Positions 26,922 to 34,864 of a DNA stretch of 34,864 nucleotides are shown piece by piece. The position numbers were made by a program, and so were the translations under genes. The notes under the pieces are model-generated. The model was given only the letters and a program-made list of their open reading frames with translations, searched no databases and had not been told where the DNA came from. How positions within the stretch are numbered: position 1 is the first letter of the stretch; each line of letters opens with the position of its first letter. Source of the DNA: Longimicrobiales bacterium (lineage in GTDB: Bacteria; Gemmatimonadota; Gemmatimonadetes; Longimicrobiales; Gaopeijiaceae); the NCBI GenBank assembly GCA_029941275.1, contig JAPYQK010000004.1:1-34864 (forward strand), written 5' to 3'.

Positions 26922-27419
26922 CTATTCGATTCCCACCTGCCGTTGCATCCAGCGGATGTAGCTCACGATCTCCACGGCCATCGCGTTCGTCACGGCCGGG
27001 AGAGGTGGCATGTCTCCGAATCGCCAGTGATGGGCCCGCACGCCGTTTCGTGCCGCCAGAACGAAGGCTGCGTCTGCGTGGTGGTTGGGCTCGTAGATGA
27101 TGTGAACGAGGGGCGGACCCTGGGTGGTACCGTCGCCGGCTGGACCGTGGCAAATGCTGCAGTTTTGTCCGAAAAGGGCCTTGCCCTCTGCTACTTCGGG
27201 CGGGGAGTTAGCCGAGAGTTCACGAAGTACGACCTGGATCTCATCGACCGGGGCTGCGGCAGCCCCGGGCGCGCCTTGCAGGATGGGCTGGGGGGCAGCC
27301 TGAGAATCGGACTCTTGGTTGCATGCCGTTCCTGCGACGGAGAGCAGGAGGGCCGCTCCAGTCGCCAGGAATCCGCTTGATCTGTGTCTCGTCACGGTTG
27401 CTCCGCTCGTTGGGGCCAT
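26922..27419 (-). CDS. Class I c-type cytochrome, probable lipoprotein
   Basis: ATGAALLLSVAGTACNQE lipobox-like; GQNCSICHGPAGDGTTQGPPL (CxxCH heme site); FGDMPPLPAVTNAMAVEIVSYIRWMQ. Confidence 0.88.
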   Translation of the reverse strand: MAPTSGATVTRHRSSGFLATGAALLLSVAGTACNQESDSQAAPQPILQGAPGAAAAPVDEIQVVLRELSANSPPEVAEGKALFGQNCSICHGPAGDGTTQGPPLVHIIYEPNHHADAAFVLAARNGVRAHHWRFGDMPPLPAVTNAMAVEIVSYIRWMQRQVGIE

Positions 27420-27472
27420 GAGGCGGGACTCACGCCACTCTGGGTTGTTTGGCCGGCAGTCACAGCGTCTCG

Positions 27473-28531
27473 TTAACCGCCCGCGTTAATGTAGGTACGC
27501 ACGGCGAGGTCGACCTTTTCGAGGACCATGTCGACCGTAACTCTTGGCATACCGACTCTCAGTTCAGTCGAAATCGGGTATTCCTCGCCCGGAAATTCCG
27601 CGTAACCGTCGACCACGAGGTCGTAGTAACGTCGATAGGGTCCCGTGCGTTTTGGGTTCGTGGACCCGTAAATACCGACCACCGGTGTCTCGAGGGCCCG
27701 ACTGATGTGTAAAGGTCCTGTGTCGGGGCTCACAGTCAAGGCGCTTCCCTCGATGAGGTAAACCAGGCGGCGCAGATCGTCCCCGAGGGCGTCGATCGGA
27801 TGAGCGTTCGTCAGACTGAGTATCTCGTCCGCCATCTCGCGTTCGACCTCGGAAGGGCCGCCCACCAAGACTGGCTGCAAGCCATACGTCGACTCGAGTT
27901 CCTCGAGAACTCGTGCATATCCCTCGGCATTCCAGTTCTTCCTCGTCTTGCTCGTTCCGACCACGACGGAGCACGCGGGTTTGTCGAACAACGAGAAGAA
28001 GGTGGATTGTGCCTCACGTTCCTGGTCTGTGATTGGGAGACCCCACTCCGGAGGCTCGGGATCTACTCCCAGGTAGTCCAAGAACTCGAAATACTGCGCT
28101 TGTACGTGCTGAGGGGAGTGAGGGGGGATCTTCTCATTCGTGAAGATCCAGTTGACGTCCCGTGCGCGGGCCGTGTCGAATCCCAATTTTCGTCTTGCCG
28201 GGAGCATGCCCACGATGACGCCGGCTTTCAGATAGACCTGGAGCGCAAGGACCAGATCGAATTCATATCCGCGTATGTGATGCGCGAGATCGGCGAAGTT
28301 GGTCCAGGAGCGCATGCCCCGCCGCCGCTTATCGAACACGATGAACTCGTCGATCGCCGGGTGTCCCTCCACGAGCTGCAACGGAGTCGGTTGGATGACC
28401 CATGAAATTCGTACATCTGGCCAAGCGCGCTTCAGGGCGTTCGCCACCGGCAACACGTGCACGGCGTCACCGATGGCACTCAACATCACGATGCAGACGT
28501 CGCGTACGGGTTCGTTGGGTGGTGGTGTCAA
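27473..28531 (-). CDS. Glycosyltransferase family 9 (heptosyltransferase-like)
   Basis: VCIVMLSAIGDAVHVLPVANALKRAWPDVRISWVIQPTPLQLVEGHPAIDEFIVF...SPDTGPLHISRALETPVVGIYGSTNPKRTGPY. Confidence 0.92.
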   Translation of the reverse strand: MTPPPNEPVRDVCIVMLSAIGDAVHVLPVANALKRAWPDVRISWVIQPTPLQLVEGHPAIDEFIVFDKRRRGMRSWTNFADLAHHIRGYEFDLVLALQVYLKAGVIVGMLPARRKLGFDTARARDVNWIFTNEKIPPHSPQHVQAQYFEFLDYLGVDPEPPEWGLPITDQEREAQSTFFSLFDKPACSVVVGTSKTRKNWNAEGYARVLEELESTYGLQPVLVGGPSEVEREMADEILSLTNAHPIDALGDDLRRLVYLIEGSALTVSPDTGPLHISRALETPVVGIYGSTNPKRTGPYRRYYDLVVDGYAEFPGEEYPISTELRVGMPRVTVDMVLEKVDLAVRTYINAGG

Positions 28532-29382
28532 GACTGATTGTCCTCGCCAAGCAAGTCGTTCATCTCATAGGTGGTCAGCCGTCTCCCGCCGGGACCGAGC
28601 GACCGGGTACGGGCGCCTTCGAGCTTTCGAATCGATCGGATGAGCCGGCGGCGAAGGGCCGCAGCTCCGACGGAATGGGGTGGTCCCCCCACACGGCACC
28701 CGTCCAAATCGAGGAGGGTAGCATGGACGTGCTGCCCGTCTCGTGCAATGAGGACGTTGTGGGCATTGAGGTCTTTGTGATGGATACCCGCCCTCGAGAG
28801 ATCAGTGATGAGGCGGGCGGTACAAGCCAAGGCTTCTCGGTGCGCGTGTCCGCTGTGGTCTCCACCCCAGGGGCCGTCGTCCTCGAAGAGCACCTGAGCC
28901 AAAGTCCGGGCGTAAGTTACGAACTCGGTGACCAGATCGGCCCGGTAGAAGATGCCCGTTGGATAAACCGCGGCCGCCACGACTCGAGGTGTGGCCAAAC
29001 CTAACGCTGCGACTCGCGCGCTGTTCTCGACCTCGACGAAACTGCGGGGCCTTCCCGCCCTGAGGAAACGATCGTGGAGTGGCCTCATGAGGCCGCCCCG
29101 GAAATACCGACGAACCGCCCACGGCGGCCCGACACCGGTGGGGCTGGTCATCACCGGGACCGGCCCCCTCCCGTGGAGCGTTTGGTAGGCCGAGTTGAGG
29201 GCTGCCCGGTGGAGAGACCCGTATGACTCTACTGCTTGGCGACTCCAGCTCACGGCTTCTGAGCGCACGAGCAACTGGACTCTCCCGACCTGGATCCGTT
29301 CGAATCCTCCGGATGACGCTTCGCCCGATCCGGAGTTCTGCCCGTTCAACGGGCCCCAACCCCGTAGTGGTCGCAGGCCCAC
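28528..29382 (-). CDS. LPS/Kdo kinase family protein (WaaP/InaA-like)
   Basis: LITDLSRAGIHHKDLNAHNVLIARDGQHVHATLLDLDGCRVG (HxDLNxxN catalytic loop, DLD); between two GT9 genes; start uncertain. Confidence 0.87.
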   Translation of the reverse strand: MGLRPLRGWGPLNGQNSGSGEASSGGFERIQVGRVQLLVRSEAVSWSRQAVESYGSLHRAALNSAYQTLHGRGPVPVMTSPTGVGPPWAVRRYFRGGLMRPLHDRFLRAGRPRSFVEVENSARVAALGLATPRVVAAAVYPTGIFYRADLVTEFVTYARTLAQVLFEDDGPWGGDHSGHAHREALACTARLITDLSRAGIHHKDLNAHNVLIARDGQHVHATLLDLDGCRVGGPPHSVGAAALRRRLIRSIRKLEGARTRSLGPGGRRLTTYEMNDLLGEDNQS

Positions 29383-30455
29383 CGGACGCGCTCGAGCACG
29401 TCGGTGACCGCAATTCTTGACATTCGTCCGGTGCGGGGAGCGTAGCCGGCTGCGCTTCGTTCTTCGTCGGGATCGGTGTATCGATCAACGATCAGGTCCT
29501 GAAAATCTCGGTAGGGACCGACCCTCCACGGGTTGGTATGGCCGTACAGCCCGATCACCGGGATGGCCATCGCGTGGGCCAGGTGGAGGGCTCCGGTGTC
29601 GGGGCTGATGACCAGATCACAACCTCGAATACTCCAGATCAACTGCCGGACGGAGTCGGACAGCGCCGACCGCGCGGCCCCCCGCTCCTCAGCCAGGATG
29701 GCCCTCGCGGTCGCCCGTTCGGCTTCGCCCGGTCCCCCCAACAGCACCACGTGAAATCCAAACTCGGACTCGAGGATCTGCGCGAGCGACACGTATCGTT
29801 CGGCCACCCAGTCTTTTGAGGGGTTGGCCGTTCCCAGCGCGAGCCCGACCACGGTTGCCCCCTCGGAGGGCGAGAAGAAGTTCGCGGCGGCAGTCTCCTC
29901 CTCGCTCGAAAGGGTGATCTGCCATTCGATCGGGTCCGGCCGCTCCACGCCCACCACGTCCAGGAACTCCAAGAAGAGATTTTGCGTGTGCCGCCAGGCG
30001 CCGCCCGCCGTGTATTCCGTGTTGACGAAGCGGACGCCGTCCCGCGTCCTAGAGGGGGCGAGCCCCACGCGCACCGGGGATCCGGAGAGGTATGTCGGGA
30101 AGATACTCTTGGCGTACCGCTGCATGTTCAAAGTGAGATCACCGGGGGGCCCGGCCCGGAATTGCCTCCACAGGTCCATTACCCCGCGGAGGCCGCTCCC
30201 CGGGCGGAAGACGATGATTTCGTCCACCGCGGGGTGGTGCTCGAGGACCTGGGCGGGCGCGGGTTCAGCGACCCAGATGATTTTCCGGGAGGGCCGGTCG
30301 CGCTTGAGAGCCACCGCAACGGGTAGACCATGAACCACGTCGCCGATGCCCGACAGCAAGACGATACAGACACGCTCCTCGGTCGGGGCCATGGTCGTGA
30401 CTATGGCTGGGGCGTCCCGAAGCGTGTGAGCGAGCGGCCGGCTGGGACTGATCAC
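29346..30455 (-). CDS. Glycosyltransferase family 9 (heptosyltransferase-like)
   Basis: VCIVLLSGIGDVVHGLPVAVALKRDRPSRKIIWVAEPAPAQVLEHHPAVDEIIVF...SPDTGALHLAHAMAIPVIGLYGHTNPWRVGPY. Confidence 0.92.
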   Translation of the reverse strand: MISPSRPLAHTLRDAPAIVTTMAPTEERVCIVLLSGIGDVVHGLPVAVALKRDRPSRKIIWVAEPAPAQVLEHHPAVDEIIVFRPGSGLRGVMDLWRQFRAGPPGDLTLNMQRYAKSIFPTYLSGSPVRVGLAPSRTRDGVRFVNTEYTAGGAWRHTQNLFLEFLDVVGVERPDPIEWQITLSSEEETAAANFFSPSEGATVVGLALGTANPSKDWVAERYVSLAQILESEFGFHVVLLGGPGEAERATARAILAEERGAARSALSDSVRQLIWSIRGCDLVISPDTGALHLAHAMAIPVIGLYGHTNPWRVGPYRDFQDLIVDRYTDPDEERSAAGYAPRTGRMSRIAVTDVLERVRWACDHYGVGAR

Positions 30456-30865
30456 GCCTCCGCGGGCTCCGATGGCTCCATTTCCATGAGGAAAAGAGAG
30501 GGTCCTTCGAGGTCTTGGCCCTTGATGCGAATCCGAAAACTGTACTCCCCGGGCTCGGGGAATATAACCTCTCGAAGGGGCATCACGATTTTAGTTCGGG
30601 CGGGCGGGCGGTCGGGATCGCGCCGGTCCACCTCCGAGTGTCCTTGGATTGTCATGGTGGGCCTGCCCGACGGTCCCGTAAGGTTGACCTCGAAATCGTA
30701 GTGGCCTATGTCGTCTCGCCTCCACTCCACGGCCATGACCAGAACCATGTCGTGTTTGGCTGGAAAGGCCGGAGCCGCGAGGTCGTTGAAAACCCCATGA
30801 ATGTCGAGCTTGCCGTCCGCCCTTTGGTCCGCATGGTCGCAGACGAGGGCCAGTTGCATTCGCAT
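30452..30865 (-). CDS. DUF6941-like family protein
   Basis: MRMQLALVCDHADQRADGKLDIHGVFNDLAAPAFPAKHDMVLVMAVEWRRDDIGHYDFEVNLTGPSGRP; overlaps the GT9 start. Confidence 0.7.
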   Translation of the reverse strand: MRMQLALVCDHADQRADGKLDIHGVFNDLAAPAFPAKHDMVLVMAVEWRRDDIGHYDFEVNLTGPSGRPTMTIQGHSEVDRRDPDRPPARTKIVMPLREVIFPEPGEYSFRIRIKGQDLEGPSLFLMEMEPSEPAEA

Positions 30866-30906
30866 GAGTTAGTTGCTTATCCCTGCGGTTTGGGTGGTCA
30901 ATGAGA

Positions 30907-32523
30907 TCAAAGATCCTCGGGGGGCCCCCAGCCGCCTCCGCCCGGTGATCGAATGCTGACAATATCTCCGCTCTGCGCCTCGAATGAGACCTTTGCCGGA
31001 AGCGCTTCTTCGTGTCCATCCCGGACGAGCACGTTTCGGCCGAGCCTGCCATCAAGCCCACCGCGTGTGCCCGAGGGCCGTCGGTCTCGACGCTCTGAGA
31101 GCAGTGTGACCGTTCCGTCGCACAGAAGCTGCAAGTCTCGGCGCAGACCGTCCCCGCCCCTGTAGCCCCCGCCCCCCCCACTCTTGCGCCTCAAAGAATA
31201 CCGCGTGATACGAAACGGGTAGGCGTACTCCAGGGCCTCGATTGGGGTATTCAAGGAATTCGACATGTGAGTGTGCACCCCGGAGAGTCCTGGTCCGTTC
31301 GGCCCGGCCCCCATTCCGCCTCCCATGGTCTCGTAGTAGGCGAAGCTCGTACAGTCCCTGGGATCCACGCCGCCAACCGTCATGTTGTTCATCGTGCCTT
31401 GTGAGAGTGCTGGAATGAGATCGGGCAGGGCTTGGGCGAACGCACGGAGCAGTACGTCGGTGATCCGCTGACTCGTCTCGACGTTCCCTGCCGCGACACT
31501 CGCGGGCGGGCTGGCGTTTACGATAGAGCCCTCGGGAAGGATCAGACGGACCATCGACATGGAGCCACCACCCGCAGGCAGGGATTCTCCGAGAAGCGCC
31601 TCCACGACACAACGGACCACATATCGTGTAGCGGAGTCCGTGATGGCGCCCACTGCGTTGATCCCGCCCTTCACTTGCGGGCTGCTTCCCGAGAAGTCGA
31701 CGTCGATACCGCCATCGTGCCGGACGAGGCGCACCCGAATTGGGATGTCCACCGTCCCGAATCCGTCGTCGTCCAGGAAGTCCTCCGCGTCGTACTCACC
31801 GGGTGGAATGTGGGTCAGTCCGGCTTCGACAAGTCGATCCGCATACCGGATGAGTGCTCCCATGGCTTCGAGCGTGGCATCCATACCCCGCCGTTTGACG
31901 ATCTCCAGCAAACGGGAGGCACCTGTGTGGAGGGCGGCTAGCTGAGCGTCGAGGTCGCCACTGCGTTCGTCCGGGGTCCGCACGTTCGCCATGATCAGAT
32001 TCCAGACCCCCTCCCGGCGTACGCCTGCCTTGTGGAGATGAACCGGCGGGATGCGAAGACCCTCCTGGTAGATCTCTTGCGCAAGTGGCATCGACCCGGG
32101 GCTCATCCCCCCCACATCGGAATGATGGGCTCTCGACGCGACGTAACCGAGGAGGGGGCCATGATCAGGCTCGTGCACCGGCGAAATCAACGTGATATCC
32201 GGGAGATGCGTGCCCCCACGGAACGGATCGTTCAAGCACACGACGTCCCCAGGATTGAGCGGGCCCAGTTCAGCGAGCGCGGCCCGCACGCTCATCGGCA
32301 TCGCCCCAAGGTGGACCGGCATGTGGTCTCCGAGGGCGACAGGCGCCCCGTCGGCAGAAAAGAGAGCACAGGAGTAGTCTCGACGTTCCTTGATATTGGG
32401 TGAAAAGGAGGCGCGCTTGAGAGCGGCGCCCATTTCTTCGGTCAACGCCGTGAAGAGGTGGCGAAAGATTTCGAGCGCTATCGCGTCGAGTTCCTGGGGT
32501 CCGGTTGGCCGACTGTCGGGCAT
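30907..32523 (-). CDS. Hydantoinase B/oxoprolinase family protein
   Basis: ELDAIALEIFRHLFTALTEEMGAALKRASFSPNIKERRDYSCALF...GDVVCLNDPFRGGTHLPDITLI...ASRAHHSDVGGMSPGSMP. Confidence 0.94.
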   Translation of the reverse strand: MPDSRPTGPQELDAIALEIFRHLFTALTEEMGAALKRASFSPNIKERRDYSCALFSADGAPVALGDHMPVHLGAMPMSVRAALAELGPLNPGDVVCLNDPFRGGTHLPDITLISPVHEPDHGPLLGYVASRAHHSDVGGMSPGSMPLAQEIYQEGLRIPPVHLHKAGVRREGVWNLIMANVRTPDERSGDLDAQLAALHTGASRLLEIVKRRGMDATLEAMGALIRYADRLVEAGLTHIPPGEYDAEDFLDDDGFGTVDIPIRVRLVRHDGGIDVDFSGSSPQVKGGINAVGAITDSATRYVVRCVVEALLGESLPAGGGSMSMVRLILPEGSIVNASPPASVAAGNVETSQRITDVLLRAFAQALPDLIPALSQGTMNNMTVGGVDPRDCTSFAYYETMGGGMGAGPNGPGLSGVHTHMSNSLNTPIEALEYAYPFRITRYSLRRKSGGGGGYRGGDGLRRDLQLLCDGTVTLLSERRDRRPSGTRGGLDGRLGRNVLVRDGHEEALPAKVSFEAQSGDIVSIRSPGGGGWGPPEDL

Positions 32524-32607
32524 AGGTTACGTTCAACGGCTAAATCAGTGTTGTATGCAACTGGATCGGATATTCTATCCGTTCATGAGGAATACAGGGA
32601 GGTGTGA

Positions 32608-32994
32608 GTGCCCAAAGAGAAACTTTTCGCCCAAGCCCGAGACGAGTTGTTCAGCCACATCAATCGATGTGGGGTGCTGAGCGCCACGGATGATGACCGG
32701 ACTGCTTGGATGAACGAGACCGTCGACTATATCGGAGAACGCTACCCTGATTTGGTGGCCCCTGACCTTCAGGAACTCCACCAAGTCGGTATCAGATTTT
32801 GTCAGCCGGCGATCAACAACGTGCCGGACGCCGTTGTAGCCGAGCCTGTAGCCGAGGCCGTCGACGAGACCGCGACAGAGGAAGCCTCGGGAGAGGCTGA
32901 TAACAGCGATGAGCAGCTCGTCGCGTCGACTGCCGGGGTTGTTGCGGCCTCCGAGGTTTCGCAGGACCAGGATGGAGGTGCTAACGCCGCCTGA
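32608..32994 (+). CDS. Hypothetical protein with acidic low-complexity C-terminus
   Basis: GTG start with GGGAGG upstream; 128 aa; AVVAEPVAEAVDETATEEASGEADNSDEQL tail; followed by a terminator. Confidence 0.72.
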   Translation: MPKEKLFAQARDELFSHINRCGVLSATDDDRTAWMNETVDYIGERYPDLVAPDLQELHQVGIRFCQPAINNVPDAVVAEPVAEAVDETATEEASGEADNSDEQLVASTAGVVAASEVSQDQDGGANAA

Positions 32995-33007
32995 ATTTCG
33001 AAAATCA

Positions 33008-33023
33008 GGTGACTCCGGTCACC
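33008..33023 (+). other. Perfect hairpin with C(UCCG)G UNCG-class tetraloop
   Basis: GGTGAC-TCCG-GTCACC. Confidence 0.7.
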
Positions 33024-33027
33024 GACC

Positions 33028-33065
33028 AAACGGCGGGAAGCTTTGCTTTCCGCCGTTTTTCTTTT
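33028..33065 (+). terminator. Rho-independent terminator
   Basis: AACGGCGGGAAGC-TTT-GCTTTCCGCCGTT followed by TTTCTTTT; 13-bp stem with one G-T pair. Confidence 0.9.
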
Positions 33066-33231
33066 GGATGGCTAGGAACCGGTAGAGAAGGGAGGACGGA
33101 CTGCTTCCGCATGTACAGCAGCGGGTGCTGGCGCGCCTTGTGGACGTATAGTACGTTGCCGCCCAGTTGGGCCGGACCTTTTTAGCAAGCGCCTCTTGGA
33201 AGGGTGACCCGGACGCGTCTATGAGGGACCC

Positions 33232-33651
33232 TTGAGAAACAAAATCGCGGTTGCTCACGCGTCGGGAGGACTCGTGACGGGCCCTCAACTCGACCAGAGC
33301 GTGGCGTCGATCGGCGACCAACCCTTTACCTTGGCGGAAGAGGGCACGCTGCTCGCTCTCTACTACGACGGAGCGCGAGTCCCTTCTCCGGCGGGCGGCT
33401 TCCTGATGGTTCTCGGGGTTCGGCCCGAGGACGACGGATCGGGATCGATTCTCCTGGAGTGCAGCTCGTCTTCGCTTCGGTACGAAATGAGTGTGCCCAA
33501 GGCGACACGCTCAGAGAGGAAGAGGGTGCGAGACATGATTGCCGAGGGCGATGATCCAAAATGCCCGCGGCATCAGGGTCAACTTCTGACTCGAATACGC
33601 CACGATCTGGCTTGCACAAAGTGTGGTGTGCGGTATGCCAAAGCCAAGTAA
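33232..33651 (+). CDS. Hypothetical protein with C-terminal zinc-ribbon-like CPxH...CxxC motif
   Basis: TTG start; 139 aa; ...DDPKCPRHQGQLLTRIRHDLACTKCGVRYAKAK. Confidence 0.6.
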   Translation: MRNKIAVAHASGGLVTGPQLDQSVASIGDQPFTLAEEGTLLALYYDGARVPSPAGGFLMVLGVRPEDDGSGSILLECSSSSLRYEMSVPKATRSERKRVRDMIAEGDDPKCPRHQGQLLTRIRHDLACTKCGVRYAKAK

Positions 33652-33744
33652 CTGCGCCAGAACATCAGGGTGATGATGCCCAACGCCCTTCATTAGATTG
33701 CGGTTTAGAGCCGTGTTTTCTAGAGCCTAAGGAGTATTATTGCG

Positions 33745-34842
33745 ATGGCAGAGGCTTTCCTCAGTTCCGAGGAATATGACGAACAGGCTCACCAGCTTTA
33801 TAACAGTGGCGACTACGAAGGGGCCCTTGAGATGCTCAAAGAGGGCCTCTCGCTTTATCCGAACGCGGTAGAACTCTGCGTTGGAATGGGTTACGCACGG
33901 CTCGCTCGCGAGGAGTATGCCTGGGCCCGTAGGGCCTTTGACCGAGCGCTCGTTCTCGATCAAGCGCACGAGGACGCGCTGGTGGGACTCGGGGAGGCTC
34001 TGCTCCGCTTCGGGGAGCGGGACGCCGCGCTCGCACTGTTCGAGCGAGTCGCAGCCCTCGGGTTCGAGGATGACGTAGAGTTGATGCTCACGATGGGCCG
34101 AGCGCTGTACCGTGAAAACCTGCATGCCGAAAGCAGGGACGTGTTCGCGAGAGCGGCTGCAGCACGCCCCGACAACGCTGAAGTCGCCGCGTCGCTCGGC
34201 TACGCACTCCATCGACTGGGTGATGAGGTGGGGGCCGGGCGTCAGATCAGGAGGTCCCTGCGCCTCGATCCCGATCTCCACGAGGCCAGAATCTACCTCG
34301 GCCACCTTCTGTATGATCGAGGGGATTGGGAGGGATCCCTCCGCGAGTTCGAGCGTGTGCCGCCGCCCGATCATGGGGATGGACTGGCGGTGTGGCGTCT
34401 TGTCGAACTCAAGCGCGCGCTCTGGCACATCGAGGACGGGGACGAGCGGGTCGAGCCGTGGCGAAAGCGCCTGGACGAACTCGAGGCTCTCCATGATCCC
34501 ATCGACCGCCTGCTCGCGGAAGTCGAAGCGCAGGTCAACGGTGATGAGCGCTCCATGGCCGACCCGAGTCAGCTCGACTTCTTCGACCGGGGAGACCGGA
34601 AGGGTCCGACGCAGTCGCATGAGGTTCGGCTGGGCACTGGGCACCTGTTCCGCGGAAGTTGGCACGCCATCGTGAGGCAGATAAAGGATCAGGCCGGGTT
34701 CTCCCACGAATCCCTGAGTCAATACATGAGGCGGATGGCCGAGGGCTGGCACGAACAGCTCGGCGTCGAGATTCCCTTTGCGGATCCCGAGAGCTTTCTT
34801 CAGGCAGCCGTCCGCGCCGGCGTCATGTATCTCGAAGACTGA
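33745..34842 (+). CDS. Tetratricopeptide-repeat protein with uncharacterised C-terminal region
   Basis: AHQLYNSGDYEGALEMLKEGLSLYPNAVELCVGMGYARLAREEYAWARRAFDRALVLDQAHEDALVGLGEALLRFGERDAALALFERV (TPR consensus); AAGGAG RBS upstream. Confidence 0.9.
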   Translation: MAEAFLSSEEYDEQAHQLYNSGDYEGALEMLKEGLSLYPNAVELCVGMGYARLAREEYAWARRAFDRALVLDQAHEDALVGLGEALLRFGERDAALALFERVAALGFEDDVELMLTMGRALYRENLHAESRDVFARAAAARPDNAEVAASLGYALHRLGDEVGAGRQIRRSLRLDPDLHEARIYLGHLLYDRGDWEGSLREFERVPPPDHGDGLAVWRLVELKRALWHIEDGDERVEPWRKRLDELEALHDPIDRLLAEVEAQVNGDERSMADPSQLDFFDRGDRKGPTQSHEVRLGTGHLFRGSWHAIVRQIKDQAGFSHESLSQYMRRMAEGWHEQLGVEIPFADPESFLQAAVRAGVMYLED

Positions 34843-34864
34843 CGCCCGCCATGTCACAGTCTGG

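Noticed and set aside
33727-34857. 376-aa minus-strand ORF opposite the TPR protein
   Set aside because: The plus strand encodes clear TPR repeats with an RBS; the opposite ORF has no recognisable family.
1-34864. CRISPR array, tRNA/rRNA, IS element or prophage
   Set aside because: No regularly spaced repeat-spacer pattern, no tRNA cloverleaf or rRNA-like sequence noticed by eye, and no transposase, integrase or phage structural motif in any translated ORF; tools such as tRNAscan-SE or Infernal were not run.

Overview
The window is dense bacterial chromosome, high-GC by eye, with about 35 credible protein-coding genes. I found no rRNA, tRNA, CRISPR array, integrase, transposase or phage module. 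Most genes are recognisable: a class I aminotransferase, a fructosamine kinase with a LMW phosphatase, a DEAD-box helicase, ApaG, TypA/BipA, an AGXT-like aminotransferase with SerA, CtaB with a HemQ-type chlorite-dismutase-family protein, an envelope cluster (TonB-like, PorX-like REC-PglZ, MsbA-like ABC, LpxL-like, GT2, DUF3108, ICMT-like), and an LPS-core-like cluster (GT9, WaaP-like kinase, GT9, DUF6941-like). The gene content suggests a diderm bacterium, perhaps Gemmatimonadota-like, but that taxonomy is inference only. The items most worth following up are: (1) an ABC-class P-loop ATPase translationally coupled (ATGA) to an uncharacterised TM/zinc-ribbon protein with repeated GF[QK]W motifs; (2) a cNMP-binding/GGDEF gene split at a perfect T TTT TTG slippery heptamer; (3) an orphan PorX-like REC-PglZ regulator inside an envelope operon; (4) a 3 x 20-bp tandem repeat that triplicates a GTGA stop/start junction. 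No computation or database search was run. Family names come from reading motifs in the translations.
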